The translations under genes and the position numbers were made by a program. Shown here in pieces: positions 55,924 to 64,000 of a DNA stretch of 64,000 bases. How positions within the stretch are numbered: the stretch's first letter is position 1; each line of letters begins with the position of its first letter. The notes beneath the pieces were generated by a model. That model did not search any database and had not been told where the DNA came from. It saw nothing but the letters and a program-made list of their open reading frames with translations. This DNA is from Thalassospira alkalitolerans (GTDB lineage Bacteria > Pseudomonadota > Alphaproteobacteria > Rhodospirillales > Thalassospiraceae): the NCBI RefSeq assembly GCF_002115745.1, contig NZ_JFKB01000018.1:1-64000 (forward strand), written 5' to 3'.

Positions 55924-56466
55924 ATGAGCGTCGCTAGAAAGCATCAAGAGCGCAGGGAATTCAAGGGGTGTCCCGATTGTGGCAAGTCTCTTGAAGTCCA
56001 GACGCGTAAGCAAACTACCGATTTTGGTGGGGCAAATGGTGTTAATGTTGTGTCCTTCATCGAGCCATATGTTGTTTGCAGTGCCTGTGAAATGGAATTT
56101 ATATTAATTGAAGGTGCGGACAATCAGCACGATGCTGTGTGTCGAGCATTGGGGCGGTTGACTGCTGTTGATATATTGCGTGTGGTTCGCTCGTTTAATG
56201 GAACTCGTGAGGAATTTTGTAACTTGATTGGTGTTGGAGAGGCTTCTCTCCGGCGTTGGATACGTCGTGCCGCAATTCAGGATGACTCGAATGATCGTTT
56301 GTTGCGGTTGGCTTCAATTCCGTCAGGAGTCCATGAATTGCGAAAGGTTAAGCATCAGGCAGAGCTGGATATGGCTTTAGGAGATGTGGGAATTGTTTTG
56401 AGAGCTAATTGGAAGCATGGAGATAGAGAGCGTGCGGAATCTCAAATGAAACGGTTTGCACTATAA
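55924..56466 (+). CDS. MqsA-like zinc-ribbon/HTH protein
   Basis: This 180-residue protein has an N-terminal zinc ribbon with paired cysteines CPDC (16-19) and CSAC (52-55). A helix-turn-helix lies at about residues 80-120 (ILRVVRSFNGTREEFCNLIG, VGEASLRRWIRRAAI), and a charged helical tail follows. This order (zinc ribbon then Xre-like HTH) is that of MqsA/YgiT antitoxins, but the protein is longer. It probably binds DNA and autoregulates the module (inference). Its stop overlaps the ATPase start (TAATG). Confidence 0.75.
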   Translation: MSVARKHQERREFKGCPDCGKSLEVQTRKQTTDFGGANGVNVVSFIEPYVVCSACEMEFILIEGADNQHDAVCRALGRLTAVDILRVVRSFNGTREEFCNLIGVGEASLRRWIRRAAIQDDSNDRLLRLASIPSGVHELRKVKHQAELDMALGDVGIVLRANWKHGDRERAESQMKRFAL

Positions 56467-58280
56467 TGCATGTAGTTACATTTTATAGCTTCAAGGGTGG
56501 GGTTGGACGTACTCAAGCTTTGGTTGAGTGTGGATCTCATCTTAGTTTGGCAGGTAAAAAGGTTCTTGTTGTTGATTTTGATTTAGAAGCACCTAGCTTA
56601 CATCATATTTTTGGCAGTCCAGCATGTAATGGTATTGTTGAGTTTATTTCACAATTTGTCTCTACTAGGGAAGTTCCAATAATACAGGAATTTATCCAGT
56701 TATGTGAGATCAAAAATAATATTAGCGGTGAAAAATCTTTTATTTCTGTAATGTCGGCGGGCTGCTTGTCAGAAGATTATGGTCGTCGTCTGGAGTACAT
56801 AAATTGGCGAGATTTGTATCAGAAGCATCAAGGGTTCATGCTTGTTGAGGACATGAGGGCTCAGTGGCGGGAATTGAAATATGACTATGTATTGGTAGAT
56901 AGCCGGACAGGTCATACTGACGTTGGCGGGATATGTACGCGCCAATTGCCAGATACGCTTGTTGCAATGGCCTTCCCAAATTATCAGAACCTAGATGGGC
57001 TTGCTGGGGTGGTTCGTGACGCTCAATTGGAGCATGCTCGTTATGAGAGAAGTGCGCCACCAGATGTTAAATTAGTTTTATCTAGAATACCAGATTGTGA
57101 TGATGAAAATGGTGTTCTTGAGAAAATTGAGGCGAAGTTTTCAGAGAAAATAGATTCCAATGGTACTTTTTACATACATGCATACGATAGTATGGACTTG
57201 TTAAATAATTCCATATTCTCAATATCACGTCCTAGAAGTCAATTATCTCTTGAATATCGGAAGTTAGCGGATGCGATTAGAGCTTCAAATATTGAAGACC
57301 GAGAAGGTGTTCTGATTCGCTTGAATGAATTTGAATTGGATAATGCTGGAGGTTTTATATCTGAAATAACCGAAGATATTGATTGGTATTGGATCGATAA
57401 AATTGAAGAGATGTACCAAGACGATATCGAAGTTTTAAAAAGTATTGGATTTTATCTTATTCAGTGCAGTGAGTTTGATAGAGGTGGGCAATTTCTTGAG
57501 GCAGCTAATATACTTGGAGATACAGATGTTCTGCTTCCACTGGCTATCTCAAAAATGTACAACGGCCATCCAAGGGAAGCTGCGGATCTGGCTGTGATGG
57601 CGTTGGATTTCGAAGGTACAATGCAGAGTGTTTTGTCTGGATTGCAGATCATCTTTGACTCCGGTGAGGACAAGTCAGTCGAACTAAGTAATAAAGCAGG
57701 CCTTGAGAATTTAGATGTTTCTTCATGGGGCAAGATTATGGCCAAGATTTCGCCAACTAGTGAAGTGGGGCGGCTGAATATGTGTGCCTTGATCAATGAG
57801 ATCGAGAAGAGGTTCGAATTTAAAGAAGTTGATCCTGACGATTTAATGCGCCAGATGATAACTTCTAGAATGTTCTCAGATGCTGTAAGATTATTTGAGA
57901 GTTTGGATGACGAATCAAGGTCTCTCCAAGTGACTTACAATTATTCTATAGCTAGATGGGCGATGGATGGTGTTCCTCCTGTAGATTTATTTGAAAAAAT
58001 TTCACTTGAGTACGATGAGAATACGAAGAATACAGCCAACTATCATCAATGTTTTGGACTTGTTTTTGGCGTTCTTGGTAACAAGAGAAGGGCTAGAAAA
58101 TGCGTTAATTTGGCGAAAGACAGAGCTAGAAGGTCTCTTGGATTTCGCATGTTGTCGACTTGGAGTTTTTTGTACGTACCAAGTGAAATCGCTGAAGATC
58201 ATTTTGAAGAATTCAAAAGACAACTATCTCAGGGGAGAATTCTTCCGCCAATTGTTACTGGTGTTAGTGCGTTGAGTTAG
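56466..58280 (+). CDS. KGGVGR-type ParA/MinD-like ATPase with helical repeat region
   Basis: This 604-residue protein begins with a deviant Walker A, FYSFKGGVGRTQALVE (residues 6-21). The signature Lys10 of ParA/MinD ATPases is kept, but the P-loop Lys is replaced by Arg15. The A' motif is VLVVDFDLEAPS and Walker B is YDYVLVDSRTGHTDVGG. Residues from about 300 form a helical, TPR-like region (for example LPLAISKMYNGHPREAADLA and VFGVLGNKRRARKCVNLAKD). KGGVGR ATPases of this layout are known from predicted bacterial conflict systems. The gene is AT-rich and co-translated with the zinc-ribbon gene. Confidence 0.88.
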   Translation: MHVVTFYSFKGGVGRTQALVECGSHLSLAGKKVLVVDFDLEAPSLHHIFGSPACNGIVEFISQFVSTREVPIIQEFIQLCEIKNNISGEKSFISVMSAGCLSEDYGRRLEYINWRDLYQKHQGFMLVEDMRAQWRELKYDYVLVDSRTGHTDVGGICTRQLPDTLVAMAFPNYQNLDGLAGVVRDAQLEHARYERSAPPDVKLVLSRIPDCDDENGVLEKIEAKFSEKIDSNGTFYIHAYDSMDLLNNSIFSISRPRSQLSLEYRKLADAIRASNIEDREGVLIRLNEFELDNAGGFISEITEDIDWYWIDKIEEMYQDDIEVLKSIGFYLIQCSEFDRGGQFLEAANILGDTDVLLPLAISKMYNGHPREAADLAVMALDFEGTMQSVLSGLQIIFDSGEDKSVELSNKAGLENLDVSSWGKIMAKISPTSEVGRLNMCALINEIEKRFEFKEVDPDDLMRQMITSRMFSDAVRLFESLDDESRSLQVTYNYSIARWAMDGVPPVDLFEKISLEYDENTKNTANYHQCFGLVFGVLGNKRRARKCVNLAKDRARRSLGFRMLSTWSFLYVPSEIAEDHFEEFKRQLSQGRILPPIVTGVSALS

Positions 58281-58335
58281 TGTGCATCAGTTTTGATGTT
58301 TTCTGTTTTTGGCGGAATTTTATCTATAAGCAATA

Positions 58336-58347
58336 GTACTTATTACT
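58336..58347 (+). repeat. Right copy of 12-bp direct repeat
   Basis: GTACTTATTACT, identical to 55467-55478. It overlaps the stop codon of sodC (58343-58345 on the plus strand), so integration would leave the gene's 3' end intact. Confidence 0.55.
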
Positions 58348-58945
58348 CAATCACCGCACAAGCAATCCGCTCTCCCGTATCTCCGGATGGCTGGGATTTA
58401 TAGTCGTCCGCGCCAGCATGGATGACGACGGCTTTGCCGTGGATGTCGGTGTCGCCGGTGCCGTTAAAGCGCACGGCGTTATTAAGCACCTGAGCGTAAA
58501 GCGCGCCCTTGTCATTGACATATTGGTTCATCATGTCGCCCGCGTGCGGGCCATCGGCGAATTCGTGGCCGTGGGATTTTTTCATCGGGTTGAAATGGCC
58601 GCCTGCCGATTTAAAGCCGCTGGCCGGATCGCATTCGCCGTTTTCATGAATATGAAGCGCCACCCACCGGCTGGGCGGAAGGCCGTGCAGCGCGATTTTG
58701 AGGATCGTAGCATCGGGCACACCATTGACCGTAAGCTGGCCGATTTCCGCACCATCGGTATTGATAAAGCTGCTTTGGGCTTCTTCGCCAGCCTTGGCGG
58801 AGCCCAGTGGTACGAGCGCCATGGCTGCCGCACCAAGCGCGATCAGGGCGGTGGTGGTGACGGCCGTGGCAAGTGTGATACGGCGGTCGAAGGTGGCGGG
58901 CAGGGCGGTGGTTCGCGGGTGGCAGATGTTTTCATGGGGGAGCAT
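58343..58945 (-). CDS. sodC: Cu/Zn superoxide dismutase
   Basis: This periplasmic enzyme of 200 residues has a hydrophobic export segment (LATAVTTTALIALGAAAMAL, cleavage near AKAGEE). Copper and zinc ligands are seen in HIHENGEC, SAGGHFNP and DIHGKAVVIHAGADDY. The disulfide cysteines are in GECDP and IACAVIE, and the catalytic Arg is in GERIACAV. The N-terminus is longer than usual before the hydrophobic part. AGAGGA precedes the ATG. The gene's end abuts the acquired module. Confidence 0.95.
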   Translation of the reverse strand: MLPHENICHPRTTALPATFDRRITLATAVTTTALIALGAAAMALVPLGSAKAGEEAQSSFINTDGAEIGQLTVNGVPDATILKIALHGLPPSRWVALHIHENGECDPASGFKSAGGHFNPMKKSHGHEFADGPHAGDMMNQYVNDKGALYAQVLNNAVRFNGTGDTDIHGKAVVIHAGADDYKSQPSGDTGERIACAVIE

Positions 58946-59306
58946 GGGAAATCCTCTGCGGTTTTTGGGCGGTTGCTCGGTTTTGGTTTTTGCCTGTTGT
59001 CATAGAACCGGTTGTGGCCGGGTTTGTTCCGTAAATTATGTGAATTGTTCGCGTTACCCGCATTATTGGCCGGGTTTGGGGCGATTTTGTGCGTGGGGTT
59101 TCAAGGGGGCCGGGGCGCGGAGGCGGGAGGCGGGAGAACGGAGAACGGGGAACGGGGAACGGGGAACGGGGGGCAGGCGGCTTAAAGCAGAAGGCGGCAA
59201 AGCGGGCCGTTGCGGGGCTGCTGTCACAAGCATGGGGCCGGGGGCGTCACTTTCCTGGCGGGGCAGATGCGCCGTTATGGACAGGTGAGGGCGAGGCAAA
59301 CAGGGA
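58946..59306. other. Intergenic region with G-rich tandem repeat
   Basis: About 360 nt between divergent genes. The middle has a G-rich tandem repeat (59119-59176). A frame at 59089-59337 exists only because the repeat lacks stops. Confidence 0.5.
59119..59176 (+). repeat. G-rich heptamer repeat
   Basis: The sequence runs through GGAGGCGG units, then GGAGAAC twice and GGGGAAC three times, ending in a GGGGGG tract. G-runs of three to six at short spacing could form a G-quadruplex and favour slippage. Confidence 0.6.
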
Positions 59307-60761
59307 ATGGCAGCAGGTTTTGATCAACGATGGTTGATACGGCGCGGCGCAGAGTTTTTGGGCGCTGTGGTTTTGATTGTGATTATTTGTGTTTTGTATC
59401 TGGGGTTTGTCACCACCCTGTTTGCCGGTTTCACCGCCGATATCCAGCGCGAGATTTTAAGTCGCGAGCTTGACGTGAACTCGCCGGGTGATTTGGAACG
59501 CATCGTTTTACAGGGCTATCACGAGGCGCAGTTAAAAGATGAAATCCGCTTTGTCCGGGCGCAAATCCGGGTTTTGGATATGAACAGTCTGGCCGAGGCG
59601 CGGCGGGGCTTGGCGCTTCGCCAAGATGCGATCACGGCCTGGCGGGCGGCGTTTGATCTTTATGCCGGGTTGGGGCGAGTTTTGACCGAGCGGGCATCCC
59701 TGTTTGAGCCGGAATTTCGCACGGCCTATCTGGCCGCTCTTCAGGCGGCCTATGCCTTTTTGGCCCAGAATGATTTCAGTTCCGATCAGAAACAGCCATC
59801 ACCCAGCGTTAAAACCGCCGATGACGGGCGTGATGTGATGGCGGGGCTGAACGGGGCATTGGCGCGGGTGGCCTTTTCGGCCGAGGCAAGCGGGAGTTTC
59901 ATTGCCGAAATCAACGACAGGATCGAGATGACAAAAAGGGCGGTCATCGCCTTTGACGAGAAGGCCGTGCGCGCCCAGGTGGTCTGGGCGAATATCATCG
60001 CCGAACAGGCCCAATCCGAACGATTGCGCGAAAGCCTTGGCGCGGAAATGGTTGATTTGCGGGCCGAACTGGCAACGTTTTGGGACGAGGAAGGCAGCGG
60101 CCACGATGATCAACGCCGGTCGCTTGTCGCGCTGTTTCAACAGCCGCTGGGCGGGGTTTTATCGCTGTTGCTTCAGATGCCGGGCATTGTTTTAACCCTT
60201 TTGGTGACGGTGGCCGCCGGGGGGCTTGGCTCTGTCGTGTGCTTTATCCGCCGCTATCGGACGGCGGGGTGGGATATGCCCGGTGTTGGCGTTTCCGGGC
60301 ATAATGTTTTTGGGAATGATACGGGGGAAAAGCCGGATGGCACTGTGGATGCGAATGCGGGTGTCGGTCCCGGTCCCGGTGAAGGTGATATCAGCGGAAA
60401 TCTGATGAAAACGAGGGGCTTGAATGCATCGAATGCCGGGGCAAAAGGCGGCATGGCAAGGGCGGTGCAAGCCTCCGATCTGGAAAACGGCTTTGTCGCC
60501 ACCGGGCGGTTATTGGTCATGACCGGCGAGGGGATTGCCGCCGCCATCGCGATTTTCCTGTTTACCGAGGCCGGGATGCTGATGGTGACCCAGGGCGGGC
60601 CGGAAGGATCGGCCAATATTGAAATCAGCCCGTTTCTGGTAACCTTTATGGCCTTTGTATCGGGCTTTATGGCCGAGGATGCCTTTAGCAAAATACAGGA
60701 TGCCGGGCGCAAGATTTTTAAAATCCGCGACGATGACGGCCCGACCACGACCGGGCTTTAG
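59307..60761 (+). CDS. Membrane protein of unknown function, 484 aa
   Basis: The protein has one N-terminal membrane helix (AVVLIVIICVLYLGFVTTLF, about residues 20-39). A long helical soluble domain follows (about 45-265, rich in Ala, Arg and Glu). Next come a second membrane helix (about 280-305), a Gly/Asp/Asn-rich segment (GNDTGEKPDG, GPGPGEGDISGN) and two more helices near 410-435 and 440-462. No family is recognised. The start at ATG 59307 has only a distant GAGG. It is followed by a bidirectional terminator. Confidence 0.7.
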   Translation: MAAGFDQRWLIRRGAEFLGAVVLIVIICVLYLGFVTTLFAGFTADIQREILSRELDVNSPGDLERIVLQGYHEAQLKDEIRFVRAQIRVLDMNSLAEARRGLALRQDAITAWRAAFDLYAGLGRVLTERASLFEPEFRTAYLAALQAAYAFLAQNDFSSDQKQPSPSVKTADDGRDVMAGLNGALARVAFSAEASGSFIAEINDRIEMTKRAVIAFDEKAVRAQVVWANIIAEQAQSERLRESLGAEMVDLRAELATFWDEEGSGHDDQRRSLVALFQQPLGGVLSLLLQMPGIVLTLLVTVAAGGLGSVVCFIRRYRTAGWDMPGVGVSGHNVFGNDTGEKPDGTVDANAGVGPGPGEGDISGNLMKTRGLNASNAGAKGGMARAVQASDLENGFVATGRLLVMTGEGIAAAIAIFLFTEAGMLMVTQGGPEGSANIEISPFLVTFMAFVSGFMAEDAFSKIQDAGRKIFKIRDDDGPTTTGL

Positions 60762-60883
60762 CCGGGAGTGGCGGTGATCAAGGGGGTTTTGAATGTGTAC
60801 GCGGGATGACTTGGGTAACATCGGTCCAGCAATGCTTTGCCACAGGATAAAGCCGCTTTACCCGGAATGATGCCCGCAAAAGA

Positions 60884-60913
60884 AAAACCGGTAGCCATCG
60901 GGCTACCGGTTTT
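60884..60913. terminator. Bidirectional terminator
   Basis: Perfect 13-bp stem AAAACCGGTAGCC / GGCTACCGGTTTT with loop ATCG, between two convergent genes. Confidence 0.85.
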
Positions 60914-60967
60914 AGGGTCGTTGGGACGTCTTCTTTATTTCACTGTCGCGTCGGATTGGGCGCGATA

Positions 60968-61630
60968 TCAGCCATAACGCGGTGCGTTACGCTGTGCATT
61001 GGTTCCGGCTTCGGCATAGGCCTGACTTGCCTGTGCGGTCTGGGTGACCTGTGACTGGATGACCTGTTCATCGCGGTCCGGCGTTGTATCGGTCGCCTTG
61101 GTCGCGGTCGGATCATTCAGAAGTTCGTTCAAACGCGATTCGATGGCTTTCAGCCCGTCATTCAAACGGGTTTCGGTATCATCGATATTGGTGTTGATCG
61201 TGTCATTCAACGCGCCAAGGCCGTCAAGGAAATCACGCGCCTGATCAAGGCCCTTTTCGATGCCTTCTTTGGCTTTGTCGAAAATTTCGCGGGCTTCGAC
61301 TTCGCTATCGGCATTCGATGCAATCAAATCACCCACACGGGCGAGAATGCGATCGGCGACGGCTTCGGGGGTGTAATCACTCGGATCAACGCCTTCAACG
61401 GAAAGGCCGGTCGATGACAGGCTTTCATTGATGGCGGAAACGATCTGGTCAGCCGAAAGCAAATTGGCCGATTCAGATGACAGCGAAACCGAGGTCGCAC
61501 CGGCAAAGGCATCAGCAATTTTGTTGTCCGACCCGGATTTCGAGTCGTCACTTCCGGGCAGGTAAGACTGCGCGCTGCGGTGTGATCCGCTGGTTGCTTG
61601 TGATGTCAGACCACCAATGGTGATATCCAT
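60968..61630 (-). CDS. DUF5610-like protein
   Basis: From ATG 61630, preceded by GGGAGGACGGA, the protein has 220 residues; the frame opens further upstream to 61711. It has no signal peptide. The region VSLSSESANLLSADQIV, EAVADRILARVGDLI and ARDFLDGLGALNDTI follows the DUF5610 pattern, in which an LS-x-E-A start is followed by helices ending in AR-x-x-L-x-x-LG. A C-terminal Gln/Thr/Ala-rich tail follows. The function is unknown; such proteins are cytoplasmic or surface-linked. Confidence 0.78.
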   Translation of the reverse strand: MDITIGGLTSQATSGSHRSAQSYLPGSDDSKSGSDNKIADAFAGATSVSLSSESANLLSADQIVSAINESLSSTGLSVEGVDPSDYTPEAVADRILARVGDLIASNADSEVEAREIFDKAKEGIEKGLDQARDFLDGLGALNDTINTNIDDTETRLNDGLKAIESRLNELLNDPTATKATDTTPDRDEQVIQSQVTQTAQASQAYAEAGTNAQRNAPRYG

Positions 61631-62031
61631 TCCGTCCTCCCTGGACGCGGTTTGCCTGTATTTAAGTCCTTGACCGGACAGGAAATACAGGGTGCAAGCG
61701 GGCACCATCATGGGCCAAATTGCTTGCGTGCGAATCTTTATAGCGCCTCAATATCGCACAATCGGCGCGAAATGACCATAGACTATTGTACAGGTACAGT
61801 TGATCCACATGCATTTCCGTTATGCGTGCAACGGGATCGCGCAGGGCGGTGATTTACCGGTTTCGGGCGGGTTTTATCACGGTAATTGCGCGGCATAATA
61901 TATCACTATGATATTGCAACAGCGGCCAAGCCCCATTATTGAACAAGGTTTGGTTGACAAAGATTTATGGAATCGGGGCGCGTCGAGGTTTCCTCCGCCC
62001 CCGGTGTTTTGAGCTTAGGAGCTGTTTGACG
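61631..62031. other. Intergenic region upstream of leuS
   Basis: About 400 nt between the divergent DUF5610-like and leuS genes. No gene, T-box or clear operator is recognised. AGGAG (62017-62021) is the leuS ribosome-binding site. Confidence 0.5.
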
Positions 62032-64000
62032 GTGGCGAACTATCAGGAAAGCGCGCGCGAATTTGAAAAGCGCTGGCAGGATTACTGGCGGGAAAACGAT
62101 ACCTATCGTACCCCCAATCCGGGCGATGCCGATTTCGACCCGTTAAAAAAGAAAAAAGTCATCCTCGATATGTTCCCCTATCCAAGCGGGGTTGGCCTTC
62201 ATATCGGTCATCCGCTGGGCTATATCGCGACCGATGTAAAGGCGCGGTTTGAACGTATGCGCGGCTTTAACGTGCTGCATTCCATGGGCTTTGATGCCTT
62301 TGGCCTGCCTGCCGAACAATTCGCCATTCAAACCGGTCAGCATCCGCGCATCACCACCGAAGCAAATATTGAAAACATGCTGCGCCAGTTGCAGGTTATC
62401 GGCCTTGGCCATGATCCGCATCGTCGTTTCGCCTCGACCGATGTTGATTATTATAAATGGACGCAGTGGATTTTCCTGCAACTTTTCAACAGCTTCTATG
62501 ACCCGACCGTTGAATGGACAGGCCCGCATGGCAAAACCGTTAATGGCCGGGCGCGCCCGATTGCCGAGTTGCGGGGGTTGCTTGAATCTGGTGAATGGTT
62601 GCTTGACGAAGACGGCGTGCCACAGCCGAAATCAGTCATCGGCGATGGCACCAAGGCCGAAGGCCGCGAAATTGACCGCGCGATTGATCGCGGGCGACTG
62701 GCCTATGTCGATGAAGTGCCGGTCAATTGGTGCCCGATGCTGGGCACGGTTTTGTCGAACGAGGAAGTCACCAACGACGGCAAATCCGAGCGCGGTGATT
62801 ACCCGGTGTATAAACGCCCGCTGAAACAGTGGATGTTGCGCATTACCGATTATGCCGATCGTCTGGTTGCCGATCTTGAAGGCCTTGATTGGCCCAATGG
62901 CGTGGTCGAGATGCAGAAAGGCTGGATCGGCCGTTCGGTTGGCGCACGGGTTAATTTCCCGGTGACGCGCACCGATGGCGGCGAAGATAAAATCGCGGTC
63001 TATACCACGCGCCCCGATACGATTTTTGGCGCGACCTATATGGTGCTGGCCCCGGAACATCCATTGGTCGATGCCCTGACCACGACAGATCAAAAAGACG
63101 CGGTTGCCGAGTATCGCAAGATGGTCAAACTGGCGGGGCCAGTATCGTCCAAGGACGAAGCCAGCCGCGAGAAAACCGGTGTCTTTACCGGTGCGATGGC
63201 GATCAACCCGGTAACGGGGACAGAAATTCCGGTCTGGATTGCTGATTATGTCCTGATGGGCTATGGCACGGGCGCTATTATGGCGGTGCCTGCCGGGGAT
63301 CAGCGCGACTTTGAATTTGCCCATAAATTTGATCTGCCGATTGTCGCCACCACCCAGCCGTCTGAAAGCTGGTTGCGTGATAATGCGCCGGTGGATGCGG
63401 GTAATCTTGATGCGGATGCCTTGCTGGCACGTTATGTCGTCGCACCGGGTGATTTCAAAACCGCCCAGACCGACATTGGCGCGACGATTAATTCCGCCAA
63501 TGACGATATTTCAATCAACGGGCTGTCGACCCCGGATGCCAAGGCCGCCATCATTGAATGGATGGAAGCCAAAAACATCGGCCGGGGTCGGGTGCAGTAT
63601 AAATTGCGCGATTGGCTGTTCTCGCGTCAGCGCTATTGGGGCGAACCCTTCCCGGTTTTGTTTGATCAGGAAACCGGTCAGGTCCACGGCGTGGCCGAGG
63701 CGGCCTTGCCGGTTGTTCTGCCGGAAATGACCGATTTTAAACCGCAATCCAACGAAGACCCGAATTCCGATCCGGAACCGCCGCTTGCACGTGCCAAGGA
63801 ATGGATGGAAGTCACCGGGATTGTGCTGTCGGATGGTTCGGTTCTGCCGGTTGATGCGGCTGTTGGTTCAACCCATACCCATGATGGCAAGGATTACGAG
63901 GTTCGTGCGTTCCGTCGCGATGCCAATTCCATGCCGAACTGGGCCGGATCGTGCTGGTATTATCTGCGTTATTTCGATGCCCATAATGATCAGGCCTTTG
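62032..64000 (+). CDS. leuS: Leucyl-tRNA synthetase, 3' part beyond window
   Basis: The GTG start at 62032 follows AGGAG (62017-62021). About 656 residues are visible. The class I HIGH motif is at residues 57-60 ([20 protein letters not shown]), followed by [36 protein letters not shown] and [17 protein letters not shown]. The editing domain (from [20 protein letters not shown]) is present; KMSKS lies outside. The sequence follows the actinobacterial/Bacteroidetes LeuRS pattern and lacks the zinc-type CCWRC segment of enterobacterial LeuRS. It could be the only leuS or a second copy. Confidence 0.95.
   Translation, partial: MANYQESAREFEKRWQDYWRENDTYRTPNPGDADFDPLKKKKVILDMFPYPSGVGLHIGHPLGYIATDVKARFERMRGFNVLHSMGFDAFGLPAEQFAIQTGQHPRITTEANIENMLRQLQVIGLGHDPHRRFASTDVDYYKWTQWIFLQLFNSFYDPTVEWTGPHGKTVNGRARPIAELRGLLESGEWLLDEDGVPQPKSVIGDGTKAEGREIDRAIDRGRLAYVDEVPVNWCPMLGTVLSNEEVTNDGKSERGDYPVYKRPLKQWMLRITDYADRLVADLEGLDWPNGVVEMQKGWIGRSVGARVNFPVTRTDGGEDKIAVYTTRPDTIFGATYMVLAPEHPLVDALTTTDQKDAVAEYRKMVKLAGPVSSKDEASREKTGVFTGAMAINPVTGTEIPVWIADYVLMGYGTGAIMAVPAGDQRDFEFAHKFDLPIVATTQPSESWLRDNAPVDAGNLDADALLARYVVAPGDFKTAQTDIGATINSANDDISINGLSTPDAKAAIIEWMEAKNIGRGRVQYKLRDWLFSRQRYWGEPFPVLFDQETGQVHGVAEAALPVVLPEMTDFKPQSNEDPNSDPEPPLARAKEWMEVTGIVLSDGSVLPVDAAVGSTHTHDGKDYEVRAFRRDANSMPNWAGSCWYYLRYFDAHNDQAF

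Larger units (their letters stand above)
55467..58347. mobile_element. AT-rich acquired three-gene module
   Basis: The segment differs in base composition from both flanks: 57181-57240 holds 20 G+C of 60, while 54061-54120 holds 30 of 60. It is bounded by a perfect 12-bp direct repeat, and the right copy overlaps the sodC stop codon. It contains no integrase or transposase. All three genes point right with gaps of 24 nt and -1 nt. Confidence 0.6.

Noticed and set aside
55467..58347. Search for an integrase, transposase or terminal inverted repeats in the AT-rich module
   Set aside because: None of the three genes is a recombinase and no inverted repeats were seen at the ends; only the 12-bp direct repeat is present.
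59119..59176. Tandem repeat considered as a CRISPR fragment
   Set aside because: Units are 7 nt and contiguous, without spacers of constant length; no cas genes are near.
59089..59337. 82-codon frame across the G-rich repeat
   Set aside because: The frame stays open only because the repeat lacks stops, the product is Gly/Arg low-complexity, and it runs into the next gene's start.
61939..61967. Possible leuS promoter (TTGAAC, then GATTTA 17 nt downstream)
   Set aside because: The -10 match is poor; spacing alone is not enough support.
61631..62031. T-box or leader peptide for leuS
   Set aside because: No T-box core sequence, terminator/antiterminator pair or Leu-rich short frame was seen upstream of the GTG start.
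1..64000. tRNA, rRNA and CRISPR loci
   Set aside because: None was recognised by reading; short RNA genes without obvious hairpins could have been missed.

Overview
The window reads as chromosome of a marine, Thalassospira-like alphaproteobacterium (Rhodospirillales). The assignment rests on the eukaryote-like homodimeric NADP isocitrate dehydrogenase, the Psd/PssA pair, several FNR/FixK-type boxes and the overall gene complement; no rRNA or tRNA gene was seen that could settle it. Genes are dense, most intergenic stretches are short, and many operons end in clear hairpins.

Layout from left to right. 1-8.4 kb: a CHASE/PAS sensor kinase running off the left edge, a glycerophosphodiester phosphodiesterase, WrbA, a pirin, and a chemoreceptor followed at once by an orphan sugar-type periplasmic binding protein. 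8.4-17 kb: isocitrate dehydrogenase, a 56-residue membrane protein, a TetR regulator divergent from an EmrAB-type efflux pair, a PhoD-like phosphatase without a signal peptide, and a DMT-family transporter. 17-22.1 kb: a DeoR regulator with a Ugp-like glycerol-3-phosphate/sugar ABC transporter. 22.3-26.4 kb: an FAD oxidoreductase divergent from an Rrf2 regulator, a LysR regulator, and a di-haem cytochrome c peroxidase behind an FNR-like box. 26.6-33.7 kb: a polyamine uptake and breakdown operon (PotG-H-I-F, a nitrilase-fold amidase and a class III aminotransferase) divergent from a LuxR-type regulator across a strongly palindromic control region. 33.7-39 kb: a LOG-family protein, a membrane protein, a LysM protein, and phosphatidylserine decarboxylase with phosphatidylserine synthase. 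39-42.2 kb: three tandem paralogous periplasmic binding-protein-like genes without a transporter. 42.7-49.5 kb: an RND pump, its membrane fusion protein, a PadR regulator with a duplicated operator, and a membrane-bound AraC regulator. 49.5-50.6 kb: four very small unknown genes. 50.8-55.3 kb: the preQ0 genes queC-queD-queE, a butanediol-type dehydrogenase and a methyltransferase.

55.46-58.35 kb is clearly foreign. It is AT-rich (for example 20 G+C in the 60 bases 57181-57240, against 30 in 54061-54120), bracketed by a perfect 12-bp direct repeat, and carries three tightly spaced genes: a small unknown protein, an MqsA-like zinc-ribbon/HTH protein and a 604-residue KGGVGR-type ParA/MinD-like ATPase with a long helical C-terminal region. 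This is the best candidate in the window for an undescribed conflict, defence or toxin-antitoxin system.

The right end holds a Cu/Zn superoxide dismutase, an unknown membrane protein, a DUF5610-like protein and a leucyl-tRNA synthetase running off the edge. That synthetase belongs to the actinobacterial-like sequence type rather than the usual proteobacterial one.
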